Shown: positions 7,814 to 18,627 of the stretch, piece by piece
How the letters are laid out: every line of letters begins with the position of its first letter
Numbering within the stretch: position 1 is the stretch's first letter
NCBI GenBank assembly: GCA_016901755.1
Contig: JACJKV010000002.1
Span: forward strand, 1 to 64,000
Source: Thomasclavelia spiroformis
GTDB taxonomy: Bacteria > Bacillota_I > Bacilli_A > Erysipelotrichales > Coprobacillaceae
Direction: 5' to 3'
DNA: 64,000 nt
Translations under genes and position numbers: made by a program
The notes under the pieces: generated by a model
Databases searched by the model: none
Seen by the model: only the letters and a program-made list of their open reading frames with translations
Told to the model about the DNA's origin: nothing

Positions 7814-9463
7814 ATTCAGTTTAACAATGATGGCCTGATAAGGTTTTAGCTGACCAGGAATATAGTCATGAATATTATTTAAAATAATTTTATCGATATT
7901 ATCTAAATCATATGGCTGATCTTGAGAGGTCAGGTTACATAAAACTGCGATTTGCTGATCATCATATTCTCTTATGTAGCTGACGATCTGATCATTGACA
8001 ATGAGTGGAATAAACTGTCCATAAGTCAGTATATCATGATATTGGTTTTTTCTGATATCAATGAGTTTTCTATAAAATTCATAGGTAGATCCATGTTTTC
8101 TGATTTGACTTTGAGCATTGTATTTTTCAAAATGATCATTCATGGCCAGCCATGGTTCATGTTTTGAAAAGCCACCGTATTTTTCATCGGTCCAAGGCAT
8201 AGGTGTTCTGGCGTTATCCCTTGAACGCTGATTTAAAAAGGCAAGTGCCTGTTTTTCACTGAAGCCTTCAGCGATGGCACGATGATACTGACTATGGGCA
8301 TTGAGATCATTGAATTCATCGACTGATGATCTTTGGAAATTGACCATACCCAGTTCCTGTCCCTGATAGATAAATGGAGTTCCTCTTAGCATGAAGAACA
8401 GTGTTGCCAGGGTTTTAGCACCAAGATCATAATATTGAGGATCTTTGATAAATTTATTGATACTGCGAGGCTGATCATGATTTTCTAAAAATGGCGCTGA
8501 CCATCCTATTTTCTGGATTTCAGTTTGTGACAGATAAATCTTATCGCGCAGTTCTTTGACCGTCCATTGAGTTGGTTTAAAATAATCTTCATCACGGATG
8601 TCCATATTGATATAGTTGAAATCAAACATCATTGAAAAACATCCTTTTTCACCGATACATTCATCAATGATATCATATCCGGTTCCAACCGATTCAGAAA
8701 CAGTCATACAGTTATATTTATCAAAAGTTTCTTTTTTGAGTTCATCATAAAAAACATTGATACCTTTGATATTACGACAATAATCAAAGCAGGCAACTAA
8801 ACCATCGACACCATCTGGTTCACCATCTTGAAAACGCTGATCCTTTTTGATGAAGTTAATAGCATCTACTCTAAAACCAGCAATTCCTTTTTCTAGCCAG
8901 AAACAGATCATCTGATAGATTTCTTTTCTCATTGCAGGATTTTCCCAGTTAAAATCAGGCTGTTTTTTAGAAAAAGAGTGGAAATAATACATATTATCTT
9001 CTCCCGGTACTTTTTCCCAGACTGAACCACCAAAAACTGAACGCCAGTTAGTTGGCGGATTGCCATTTTTTCCTTCTTTGAAAATAAAGTAGTCACGATA
9101 TTTACTGTTTTTATCATGCAAAGCTTCCTGGAACCAGCAATGTTCGTCTGAACAGTGGTTAATGACCAGATCCATGATTACTTTGATCTCTCTTTTTTTA
9201 GCTTCTTCCAGCAGGTTGTCCATATCTGCCATGGTACCAAAGGCAGGATAGATATTCATATAGTCTGAAATATCATAGCCATTATCGTCCATTGGTGAAT
9301 CGTATACAGGGCAGATCCACAGTAATGTAACACCAAGGTCTTTAAGATAATCGAGTTTTTCAATAATTCCTGGAATATCACCAATACCATCATCATTTGA
9401 GTCATTAAAGCTTTTAGGATATATCTGATAAGCAATTTCATTCATCCACCATTTTTTTTCCAT
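7799..9463 (-). CDS. GH13 alpha-glucosidase (oligo-1,6-glucosidase/maltase family)
   Basis: 554-residue cytoplasmic glycoside hydrolase. Conserved regions: DLVINH (98-103), QPDFNW (168-173), GFRVDA with nucleophile Asp200, SESVG with acid/base Glu257, and FLENHD with Asp330. The residue after the nucleophile is Ala201. In this subfamily Val favours alpha-1,6 and Ala or Thr favours alpha-1,4 linkages, so a maltase-like preference is inferred; trehalose-6-phosphate hydrolase activity is an alternative. AGGAGG precedes the ATG by about 9 bases. Monocistronic; it faces the ABC operon across the shared terminator. Confidence 0.93.
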   Translation of the reverse strand: MEKKWWMNEIAYQIYPKSFNDSNDDGIGDIPGIIEKLDYLKDLGVTLLWICPVYDSPMDDNGYDISDYMNIYPAFGTMADMDNLLEEAKKREIKVIMDLVINHCSDEHCWFQEALHDKNSKYRDYFIFKEGKNGNPPTNWRSVFGGSVWEKVPGEDNMYYFHSFSKKQPDFNWENPAMRKEIYQMICFWLEKGIAGFRVDAINFIKKDQRFQDGEPDGVDGLVACFDYCRNIKGINVFYDELKKETFDKYNCMTVSESVGTGYDIIDECIGEKGCFSMMFDFNYINMDIRDEDYFKPTQWTVKELRDKIYLSQTEIQKIGWSAPFLENHDQPRSINKFIKDPQYYDLGAKTLATLFFMLRGTPFIYQGQELGMVNFQRSSVDEFNDLNAHSQYHRAIAEGFSEKQALAFLNQRSRDNARTPMPWTDEKYGGFSKHEPWLAMNDHFEKYNAQSQIRKHGSTYEFYRKLIDIRKNQYHDILTYGQFIPLIVNDQIVSYIREYDDQQIAVLCNLTSQDQPYDLDNIDKIILNNIHDYIPGQLKPYQAIIVKLNKKYQ

Positions 9464-9584
9464 GTTATTATTCCTCCTGATGTTATTGTAACATAAAATT
9501 TATATTTTTATTGTTAGGAATAAGTAATTTTAAAATGTTTATGATACAATAGTTATATATATAATTTAAAGGAGGCGTTATCAT

Positions 9585-9881
9585 ATGAAAGTCTTATTAT
9601 GTTGTAAAGCGGGTGTTACTTCTAATATGTTTGCATCTGCTTTAAAAGATGAAGCGGCAAAAAAAGATATTGAACTGACGGTCTGGGCTGCAGCAGAAAC
9701 AGCTGTAGAATATTCTATTGAACAGGCTGATATCGTTTTGGTTACACCACAGTTAAAAAGTTCAGTTGGAAAATTTGAAGATTATGCCAGACCAGGAACA
9801 CCAGTTATTTTGATTTCTGATGAAGATTTCGTTCAGTTCAATGCCAAAAAAGTATTAGAAGAAGCTATTGCCAAATTATAA
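9585..9881 (+). CDS. PTS lactose/cellobiose-type IIB component
   Basis: 98-residue cytoplasmic phosphotransferase component. The phosphoryl-carrying cysteine lies in LLCCKAGVTSNM (Cys7 by alignment to CxAGMST; Cys6 is adjacent). DIVLVTPQLKSSVGKF matches the second IIB motif. AAAGGAGG lies 9 bases before the ATG. It is a stand-alone unit between terminators; the only IIC gene in the window (12.6 kb) is interrupted, so its partner is uncertain. An RpiR regulator is convergent with it. Confidence 0.92.
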   Translation: MKVLLCCKAGVTSNMFASALKDEAAKKDIELTVWAAAETAVEYSIEQADIVLVTPQLKSSVGKFEDYARPGTPVILISDEDFVQFNAKKVLEEAIAKL

Positions 9882-9885
9882 TAAT

Positions 9886-9919
9886 AAAAATTTCCTATAT
9901 CTGATATAGGATTTTTTTT
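9886..9919 (+). terminator. Terminator after PTS IIB
   Basis: Stem TCCTATAT / ATATAGGA with a 3-base loop, flanked by A-rich sequence and T8. Confidence 0.85.
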
Positions 9920-9921
9920 AT

Positions 9922-9946
9922 AGAAAAAGCATCTTACGATGCTTTA
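9922..9946 (-). terminator. Terminator of the RpiR gene
   Basis: Read on the minus strand: AAAGCATC, GTAA loop, GATGCTTT followed by T residues. It starts at the stop codon of the minus-strand regulator. Confidence 0.75.
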
Positions 9947-10744
9947 AAAAAATTTATTTTTGCTGGTGTGCAGTTTGGAATACTGAAAACAGATCATATC
10001 AGCTATAACCAGTAATGGGTATGGATGACTGGCATAATTGCTGTCTCCCTGATAACGGATATAATGATCGATATAGGGTATCGTGATCGCTGGATTGCTG
10101 GTAATCATGTATATTTTTGGCTTATGTTCTTTATTTTTAAACAGGGCAGTTCTGGCAAAAGCTCTTTGAAAATATGTTCCTGAAGACGAAAAGATAATGA
10201 TAAGATTTTTTTCATTGGCTTCTTTGATATATTCCACCTGATTAGCAAAAGGCATACAGGTAAAGATTACTTTTCTGCTGGTCTGCAGATCAAACTGTAA
10301 ATTAAGAGCTACTGTTTCTGATTGTAAATAGCCAAAGGCTGCCACTGATTCATAACGGTCAATATCGTGAACCAGTTCAATGATGCTTTGTTCATCAAGA
10401 TTATTTTTAAGTAATTCCAGATGAGCAATGACGGCATCTACGTAACGAAGCATCGGTGCTGCTTCGTTCATACCAGAATAATTGAATTTCTGAATGGCGA
10501 TTTCATGAGAAACCTGATATTTAGCGATCTGATTTTTCAGGTCATTATAATCTTTGAGTCCGATGTCACGGCAAAAACGCGAAATACTGGAATTAGAGAC
10601 ATAACATTTTTTAGCTAATTCAGTAATTGAACAGCTTTCTAAATCGTTGATATTTTCTAAAATGTATTTAGCAATCTTATAATTATTTGTTTCATGAACT
10701 TCACTGTTAATAAGTGAAAGTAAAATTATAGCCAGATTAAACAT
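9944..10744 (-). CDS. MurR/RpiR-family transcriptional regulator
   Basis: 266 residues. N-terminal RpiR helix-turn-helix: ITELAKKCYVSNSSISRFCR near 40-59. C-terminal SIS-like sugar-phosphate domain is weak but has IIIFSSSGTYFQRAF. GAGGGGTG precedes the ATG. Members sense phosphosugars and control sugar catabolism genes. Its position between PTS IIB and the RDD/NagB-like locus suggests it controls local amino-sugar or beta-glucoside genes (inference). Confidence 0.9.
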   Translation of the reverse strand: MFNLAIILLSLINSEVHETNNYKIAKYILENINDLESCSITELAKKCYVSNSSISRFCRDIGLKDYNDLKNQIAKYQVSHEIAIQKFNYSGMNEAAPMLRYVDAVIAHLELLKNNLDEQSIIELVHDIDRYESVAAFGYLQSETVALNLQFDLQTSRKVIFTCMPFANQVEYIKEANEKNLIIIFSSSGTYFQRAFARTALFKNKEHKPKIYMITSNPAITIPYIDHYIRYQGDSNYASHPYPLLVIADMICFQYSKLHTSKNKFF

Positions 10745-10795
10745 GTTCTACACCCCTCTATATTATTATTAATATAGCATAAATGAAGTATAATT

Positions 10796-11395
10796 TTAAT
10801 CTTTTTTTATGACAACTGTTTTTGAAAGACGGTCATGAAAAGATTGTGAAAGGGGATGAAAATAAGCATAGATAATAGATAAAAGCGTAATTGCATAGGC
10901 GATATACTGCAAAGGAGTCACCAAAGATGCATAGCCAAAGAGTCTGATCAGTTTTCTGATATATGTGGCTGTTACTACAATTCCCCCTTCCAGTATTGTT
11001 GCACCGATTATTTCACGAATAAACATATCTTTGGCGTTGACGCGCTTGCCATCAGTTTTAACCACACGTAATCTACATATTTTTTTACCAAGGGTCTGAC
11101 CATTGAAAACAAATGTCGGAATGATAAAATAATAGATTATTGCCATAACGATGACAAACAGGCCAAAAATAAGTCCCGTTTCAAAACCATATTTTTCCAG
11201 ATTAAATGAGTTTTTTCTAAGATAGTCGTTACCTCTTAAATAAAAGGTGACCGGTATCGCAGCAATCATATTTGTAATATACCAGTCCAGAAGCATCGCA
11301 ATAAAACGACGGGTACGCAGTTTGACAATATCATAACCTTTGATTACATTTGAACATTTGTTTTTCTGATTAGTTTTTTTATTATGTTTCATCAT
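10796..11395 (-). CDS. RDD-family membrane protein
   Basis: 199 residues when started at ATG 11395. The RDD hallmark is RTRRFIAMLLDWYITNMIAA near the N-terminus; further hydrophobic segments lie at about 63-85, 128-150 and 155-175, ending in QSFHDRLSKTVVIKK, the family-typical C-terminal SxHDRLSKT motif. Role unknown; some RDD proteins are linked to Na+/H+ exchange. No in-frame ATG lies near the strong GGAGG at about 11432; instead that site serves an 8-codon mini-ORF ending just before this start. Confidence 0.85.
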   Translation of the reverse strand: MMKHNKKTNQKNKCSNVIKGYDIVKLRTRRFIAMLLDWYITNMIAAIPVTFYLRGNDYLRKNSFNLEKYGFETGLIFGLFVIVMAIIYYFIIPTFVFNGQTLGKKICRLRVVKTDGKRVNAKDMFIREIIGATILEGGIVVTATYIRKLIRLFGYASLVTPLQYIAYAITLLSIIYAYFHPLSQSFHDRLSKTVVIKKD

Positions 11396-11400
11396 TATAT

Positions 11401-11427
11401 TCAGGTATGTAAATGAAATATTTGCAT
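11401..11427 (-). CDS. Possible 8-codon leader peptide ahead of the RDD gene
   Basis: ATG at 11427 has AAAGGAGG 5-6 bases upstream and encodes MQIFHLHT, then TGA at 11403-11401. The RDD start codon follows 5 bases after the stop. This is either a translated leader coupled to the RDD gene or evidence that the RDD start is elsewhere. Only the spacing supports it. Confidence 0.35.
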   Translation of the reverse strand: MQIFHLHT

Positions 11428-11627
11428 ACCTTCCTCCTTTTTCGGTAATATTTTCATGATTTCTTTGATGATTTTTACATGTTCTTTTTATCATTATATA
11501 AAGGTTAACGACTGCGTCACAATTTTTTTCCAAAATATTAAAATGATTTCCAAAATGTGAAAAAACATTATATAAAAACGTAAAAAACACTGATATAATC
11601 AACTAAAATCATTTTCATGACGTTCGT

Positions 11628-11655
11628 TGACAAAAAGCAAATGAAGATTATAATG
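11628..11655 (+). promoter_or_regulatory. Consensus sigma-A promoter of the NagB-like gene
   Basis: TTGACA at 11628-11633, a 16-base spacer and TATAAT at 11650-11655. Both hexamers match consensus. Confidence 0.85.
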
Positions 11656-11697
11656 ATAAATGTGTGTGATATCTTTTTTAAAAATAAGGAGAACAAA

Positions 11698-12426
11698 ATG
11701 AAACTGATTATTGAAGAAACAGAAAAAGCCATGAGCGAAAGCGCAATGCAGATTATTTTAGGGGCCATGATGCAGGATAAGAGAGTCAACATCTCTTTGA
11801 CAGCTGGTCGTTCACCAAAAATGCTTTATCAGATGATGGTACCATATGTCAAAGATCAGAAAAAATTTGAAGATGTTGAATACTATCTGTTCGATGAAGC
11901 ACCATATTTTGGTGAAAGAAAAGGTGAACCAGGACCTAACTGGGTAGAAATGCAGGAATTATTTTTCAAAGATGCGCATATTCCTGATGAACGTATTCAT
12001 ATTCCAAATATGGAAAACTGGGAAACTTACGATGAAGAAATCCGTAATGCTGGTGAAATTGATGTGATGTTAATTGGTTTAGGATGGGATGGACATTTCT
12101 GCAGTAACTGTCCTCGCTGTACGCCAATGGACAGCTATACTTATGCAATGGACAGAAAAATCAAGAATGCTGTTAATCCAACATATCCTGATAAGCCATT
12201 ACAGCCTTACTCATTAACAATGGGACCAAAAAGTCTGATGCGTGTTAAGCATTTAGTAATGATCGTTACCGGAAAAGAAAAAGCAGAAATCTTTAAAAAA
12301 TTCCTGGATACACCTATTACTGATGAATTGCCATCAACAGTATTAAAGTTACATCCTAACTTTACTGTGATCTGTGATCGTGAAGCGGCATCACTTATTA
12401 ATGAAGAAGATTATAAAAGAATCTAA
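11698..12426 (+). CDS. Glucosamine-6-phosphate isomerase / 6-phosphogluconolactonase family protein
   Basis: 242 residues. LTAGRSPKMLYQ near 33-44 replaces the usual phosphate loop (ATGSTPxxxY or SGGSTPxxLY). The catalytic loop reads GLGWDGHFCSNCPRC: Asp and His of GxGxDGH are kept, but the NagB glutamate five residues after His is Cys. It is therefore a divergent member and deaminase activity is not certain. ATG 11698 is chosen because AAGGAG lies 8 bases upstream; an upstream in-frame ATG has none. It precedes the PTS IIC gene by 189 bases, with a terminator between. Confidence 0.82.
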   Translation: MKLIIEETEKAMSESAMQIILGAMMQDKRVNISLTAGRSPKMLYQMMVPYVKDQKKFEDVEYYLFDEAPYFGERKGEPGPNWVEMQELFFKDAHIPDERIHIPNMENWETYDEEIRNAGEIDVMLIGLGWDGHFCSNCPRCTPMDSYTYAMDRKIKNAVNPTYPDKPLQPYSLTMGPKSLMRVKHLVMIVTGKEKAEIFKKFLDTPITDELPSTVLKLHPNFTVICDREAASLINEEDYKRI

Positions 12427-12447
12427 AAAGGAGCGCGGCTCCTTTTT
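12425..12447 (+). terminator. Terminator after the NagB-like gene
   Basis: AAAAAGGAGC / GCTCCTTTTT hairpin with a very short loop. Confidence 0.8.
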
Positions 12448-12614
12448 AGTTTGTTTTATGATAAATAAAATACGATAACATCATAAAAGAAAATATTAAA
12501 AAAGAAGAAGATTTCCAATGATTGGAAATGGATTGCAACCTTTGGAAAAGAGAAGAATATCATTTTGTGTCACGATATAATAAAGCCAGAAAATATTTGA
12601 GGGAGGAATAGACA

Positions 12615-13985
12615 ATGAATTTCATGGAAAAATTCATGGAAAAGTTTAATGGTATTGCCGATCGTACTTTGGTGCCTATCGCTAATAAAGTCGCTAATCA
12701 AAGACATTTGGCTTCTATTCGTGATGGTATGGTTGTAGCAATTCCATTATCGATTCTAGGTGGGGTCTGTCTGATCGTTTCAACACCACCTTTTAAACCT
12801 GAAACATTGCCTGACTGGGGAATCTTCAGTGACATGTTATTAGGTTGGTATAATTGAGCACAGGTGAATAAGGCTGCATTACAGCTGCCATATAATATGA
12901 CTATGGCATTGATGGGGCTATTTATTGCTTTTGCGATTGCCTATAATCTGGCAAAAAGATACAAAATTGCAGAATTAAATGCTTCTATTGTTTCAACTGC
13001 TGTATTTTTAATTGTATCTTCACCAGTGGTTTCAGCTGTGAATACGGCTTTTATCACTAAAGGAGCTAAGGCCGATGAAATTTTAGCGAATGTTGCCAGT
13101 TATATTCCTACAACCTATTTGGATGCAAAAGGTATTTTTACTGCTATTATCGTATCAATAGGATGTGTGGAAATTATTCATTTCCTGCTGAAAAAAGATA
13201 TTCGTTTTAAATTGCCAGAAGGTGTACCACCAGCAATTTCGTCTTCTTTTGATGCTATTATTCCATTATTTGTATGTATCGCGGTATTCTATTCATTATC
13301 ACTGATTATTGAAGGTATCAGTGGCGAATTATTACCAAGTATCATTATGACCATTTTAGCACCAGCAGTATCAGGTTTGGATTCTCTGATTGGAATCTGT
13401 CTGATTACGATGATTGCTCAAACTTTCTGGTTCTTTGGTTTACATGGTGCAAGTATTACTCAGCCAATTCGTTTACCATTCCAGCAGATGTATCTGATGG
13501 ATAATATCAGTGCTTTTGCTGAAGGTACAGCAATTACTCATTACTTTACACAGCCATTCTGGTCATATGTGATCTGTTTAGGTGGTGGAGGATCAACATT
13601 AGGATTATGTATTTTAATGTTACGTTCTAAATCAAAAGAATTAAAAACTTTAGGAAGACTTTCAATTGGTCCAGCCATCTTTAATATCAATGAACCAATT
13701 ATCTTTGGTTTACCGATGGTCTTAAATCCATTGATGATGATTCCATTCATCTTTGTTCCAGTGATCAATTCGATTGTTGCTTATGCCTGTATGGCATTGA
13801 ATATTGTTGGTAAAGGGATTGTTGAAACCCCATGGACAACACCGGCACCACTGGGAGCAGCACTGGGCTGCATGGATATCAAAGCCGGAATTATGGTCAT
13901 TGGTCTGATTATTTTAGACATGATCTTATATTATCCATTTGTTAAGTTAGTAGAAAAACAGAAATTAACTGAAGAACAGAAATAA
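12615..13985 (+). pseudogene. PTS cellobiose/oligo-beta-glucoside IIC component, interrupted by an in-frame TGA
   Basis: Membrane channel component of a PTS of the cellobiose/lichenan type, about 456 codons. Codon 81 (12855-12857) is TGA; the same frame continues without other stops to 13985, and both halves match EIIC. The interruption falls in GWYN*AQVNKAALQLPYNM, where family members usually have Trp, so a single TGG to TGA change is the simplest explanation. The N-terminal half begins with a good GGGAGG site. The downstream half has a GTG (12864) but no convincing ribosome binding site. Many hydrophobic segments and FWFFGLHGASITQPI are typical of EIIC. Confidence 0.85.
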
Positions 13986-14018
13986 AATAATTATAAATGA
14001 GAAGATATACACACACGC

Positions 14019-14092
14019 AAAAAAATCTCTTAGACAGATACCAGTTTCTGTTATCGTAGCAGATAACGATGATATCTGATAAGAGATTTTTT
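14019..14092. terminator. Long compound hairpin, bidirectional terminator
   Basis: Outer stem TCTCTTA / TAAGAGA flanked by A7 and T6, middle stem CAGATA / TATCTG and inner stem GTTATC / GATAAC. It separates the convergent PTS IIC and peptidase genes. Confidence 0.8.
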
Positions 14093-14813
14093 ATATAATG
14101 GTTTTTTGGTTTTGAAAACAAAGTGGCTTTAGTTCACCATTTTCTAACAGATAGCTTTCACCATAAAGCCAGTTTTGATCATCAATCAGAATATAACTGC
14201 CATCTACAAGAATAATAAAGCGATGATTGAGACTATCTGGGTAAGTGATATCTTCATAAAGTCTTTGACCATCCAGATAGCGATCCTTGACTAACTGATA
14301 ATGAGGAATGATATTGATATCAGTTAATGCTAAGCCCTCAATCCAGCGTTGAAACTGCTGATCAATGGATTCTCCTGGTTCTTCTGGCTGACAGTATACA
14401 GTTGAAGCGCAGTTCATGCTGCCAGCACTGATCCCAATTATGATTCCCTGAAAATCTTTTAGTTTTTCTTTGAGCGAAATAGACTGAAAAAACTGATTTT
14501 GGGTAGGGACATGTCCTCCCGACAGGATGATAATATCATATTGCTGGAGTTTTTGGGATGTGATATCCTGATATCTCTGATCGATCAGATCAAAGCAGTC
14601 AAGGGAAAACTGTTCATGAGTTAAAACAGTACGAAAGTAATCGCACATCTGATCATTTTCCTGATAATGATCAGGATAAGCTGCAATCAAACAGCATTTG
14701 CTATCTGGTTTCCAGTATTTTTTCAGATTTTCAACAAAATGATTCTGATGATCAAGACCGTTAAAATGACTGCCTAAAGGACCAGTGGGACTGCTGGTTA
14801 AAAAAATGATCAT
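14091..14813 (-). CDS. Peptidase E-like (class I glutamine amidotransferase fold, S51 type)
   Basis: 240 residues. The nucleophile-elbow motif GISAGSMN contains the family S51 serine, preceded by LSGGHVPTQNQFF and followed by NIIPHYQ, which carries a histidine typical of the family. Members such as PepE cleave Asp-X dipeptides or act as cyanophycinase-like enzymes; the substrate here is unknown. ATG 14813 is chosen because GGAAGTG lies about 8 bases upstream; the upstream ATG at 14837 sits before that site. Confidence 0.82.
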   Translation of the reverse strand: MIIFLTSSPTGPLGSHFNGLDHQNHFVENLKKYWKPDSKCCLIAAYPDHYQENDQMCDYFRTVLTHEQFSLDCFDLIDQRYQDITSQKLQQYDIIILSGGHVPTQNQFFQSISLKEKLKDFQGIIIGISAGSMNCASTVYCQPEEPGESIDQQFQRWIEGLALTDINIIPHYQLVKDRYLDGQRLYEDITYPDSLNHRFIILVDGSYILIDDQNWLYGESYLLENGELKPLCFQNQKTII

Positions 14814-14956
14814 ATGTTTCACTTCCTTTTTTTTCATTTAAATTTATTATAAGTGATTCATTGATCTTTGACAATAAAGGTAGCATAAATGCAGTAAATT
14901 GTTTTTTTAAAGAGAAATGATATAATAATTTTATGATGAGAGAAAGGGTGAATGTA

Positions 14957-15829
14957 ATGATCGAGGATGATTTAAAAAAACAGGAACATATGACGCCAGT
15001 GGAAAAGAAAATTGCCGCCTATTTTATTGACCATGGTGATGATATTCAAGGACAAAGTGCGCATACGATTGCAAAAGAGCTATATACACATCCTTCGATG
15101 ATTACTCGCTTCTGTCAGAAAATGGGATTTCAGGGTTACAGTGATTTTCAAAAAAGCTATGTTGCCGAAAAGTCTTACCAGCAAACTCATTTTATAGCGA
15201 TCGATCCTAATTTTCCTTTTGGCTCACAAGATAAAAATATCGTGGTGGCCAATAAAATAGGTCAGCTTTATCATGAAATCATCGATGATACACTTTCGCT
15301 GGTTCAGCATGATGATTTACAGAAGATGATCGATCTGATTGCTAAAGCTAAAACAATATATGTATATTCAGCTGGAGTTCAGGCTTCTTTGGCACAGACT
15401 TTTAAAGATAAAATGATCAGAATAGGGAAAAATGTGGTTGTTGAACAGTATATGAATGAACTGTTTTATCGTGCTTCCTTCTGTCATCAAAACAGTCTGT
15501 TTATGATCATTTCCTATACGGGAGAAATTGAAGCTGAATTAAGAGGTGTCAGAAAACTGAAGGAAAGACATGTTCCTGTTGTTGCCATTACGACATATGG
15601 GCACAATACTTTGTCAAAGCTGGCAGATCATGTCATGTATGTATCGACACGTGAAAAGATCATAGAAAACTTAGGTGACTTTGCGATGAATCTTTCAACA
15701 TTGCTGTTATTGGATGTTTTATATGTCAATACTTTTAATCTTCATTTTGATCAGCATTATGAAAATAAGATCATATCGTCTAAAGAATTTGAATTGCATC
15801 GCAAATCAGAAAATACACTTATCAAATAG
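14957..15829 (+). CDS. MurR/RpiR-family transcriptional regulator
   Basis: 290 residues. HTH region HTIAKELYTHPSMITRFCQK near 35-54, then an SIS domain with IYVYSAGVQASLAQTFKDKM near 134-153 and FMIISYTGEIEAELRG, a typical sugar-phosphate isomerase-like site. Start set at ATG 14957 with AGAAAGGGTG just upstream, rather than 14933. It lies directly upstream of the 6-phospho-beta-glucosidase operon and is the obvious candidate regulator of it. Confidence 0.92.
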   Translation: MIEDDLKKQEHMTPVEKKIAAYFIDHGDDIQGQSAHTIAKELYTHPSMITRFCQKMGFQGYSDFQKSYVAEKSYQQTHFIAIDPNFPFGSQDKNIVVANKIGQLYHEIIDDTLSLVQHDDLQKMIDLIAKAKTIYVYSAGVQASLAQTFKDKMIRIGKNVVVEQYMNELFYRASFCHQNSLFMIISYTGEIEAELRGVRKLKERHVPVVAITTYGHNTLSKLADHVMYVSTREKIIENLGDFAMNLSTLLLLDVLYVNTFNLHFDQHYENKIISSKEFELHRKSENTLIK

Positions 15830-15859
15830 ACTCATTAATAGCTGTTAATGAGTTTTTTT
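15830..15859 (+). terminator. Terminator after RpiR gene
   Basis: ACTCATTAA / TTAATGAGT with a 6-base loop and T6-7. Confidence 0.85.
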
Positions 15860-15876
15860 GTGGAAAGACTCACTGT

Positions 15877-15895
15877 TTTGCAATGCTGTTGCAAA
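15877..15895. promoter_or_regulatory. Inverted repeat, candidate RpiR operator
   Basis: TTTGCAA-TGCTG-TTGCAAA, 7-base perfect arms, located between the RpiR gene and the GH1 gene. The TTGCAA of the right arm could double as a -35 element with ATACTG 17 bases later. Confidence 0.45.
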
Positions 15896-15938
15896 TGCAG
15901 ATGATAAAAAGATACTGTTTTAGCAACACCATTGAAAG

Positions 15939-15968
15939 AAGCTGCTTAGATATTGAGCAGCTTTTTTT
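15939..15968 (+). terminator. Leader terminator upstream of the GH1 operon
   Basis: AAGCTGCT / GAGCAGCTT hairpin followed by T7, 45 bases before the GH1 start codon. With a promoter at about 15889-15917 it would lie in the GH1 leader and act as an attenuator; otherwise it is a second terminator for the regulator gene. No LicT/BglG antiterminator sequence was recognised next to it. Confidence 0.65.
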
Positions 15969-15979
15969 AATGCTTATAA

Positions 15980-18060
<2,081 letters not shown>

Positions 18061-18072
18061 AGGAGAATTTTC

Positions 18073-18627
18073 ATGAAAAGTAAATTAGGAAAGCTGTTTA
18101 TTTCAATGCTGTATCTCAGTGCTTTTACGTTTGGGGGCGGGTATGTGATCGTTACCTTGATGCGTAAGAAGTTTGTTGATGAATATCATTGGATCGAAGA
18201 AGATGAAATGCTGGATCTGGTCGCGATTGCTCAGTCAGCTCCAGGAGCGATTGCGGTTAATGGAGCTATTGTTGTAGGTTATAAAATTGCGGGTATCATA
18301 GGTATTGCTGTCAGTATTCTATCTACCATTATTCCACCTTTTGTCATCATTTCTGTGATTTCTGTTTTTTATCAGCTATTTAAGGAAAATATATGGATTG
18401 CCAGTCTGTTAGATGGTATGCAGGCAGGTGTTGGTGCAGTTATCTGCGTCGTTGTCTGGCAGATGGCAGCGGGGATCATTCGTTTAAAAAAAGCAGTTTA
18501 TCTGCTGATCATGGTTCTGGCTTTTGTGGCTAATTATGTTTTTAATATCAATGTTATTTATATCATTTTAATATGCATTGCACTAGGGACAGGATATTCG
18601 TTATGGCAAAGGGGTGAAGCATCATGA
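18073..18627 (+). CDS. Chromate transporter family protein, first half (CHR domain)
   Basis: 184 residues, one CHR (PF02417) domain. Motifs: FTFGGGYVIVTLMRKKFV and AIAQSAPGAIAVNGAIVVGY, followed by several transmembrane helices. AAGGAG upstream. Bacteria of this group split ChrA into two single-domain proteins, and the next gene is the partner with a 4-base overlap. Role in the cell unclear; chromate efflux is only the family name. Confidence 0.9.
   Translation: MKSKLGKLFISMLYLSAFTFGGGYVIVTLMRKKFVDEYHWIEEDEMLDLVAIAQSAPGAIAVNGAIVVGYKIAGIIGIAVSILSTIIPPFVIISVISVFYQLFKENIWIASLLDGMQAGVGAVICVVVWQMAAGIIRLKKAVYLLIMVLAFVANYVFNINVIYIILICIALGTGYSLWQRGEAS

Noticed and set aside
15896-15970. LicT/BglG ribonucleic antiterminator before the 6-phospho-beta-glucosidase
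   Set aside because: A terminator exists, but no sequence resembling the antiterminator consensus overlaps it and no BglG-type gene is in the window.
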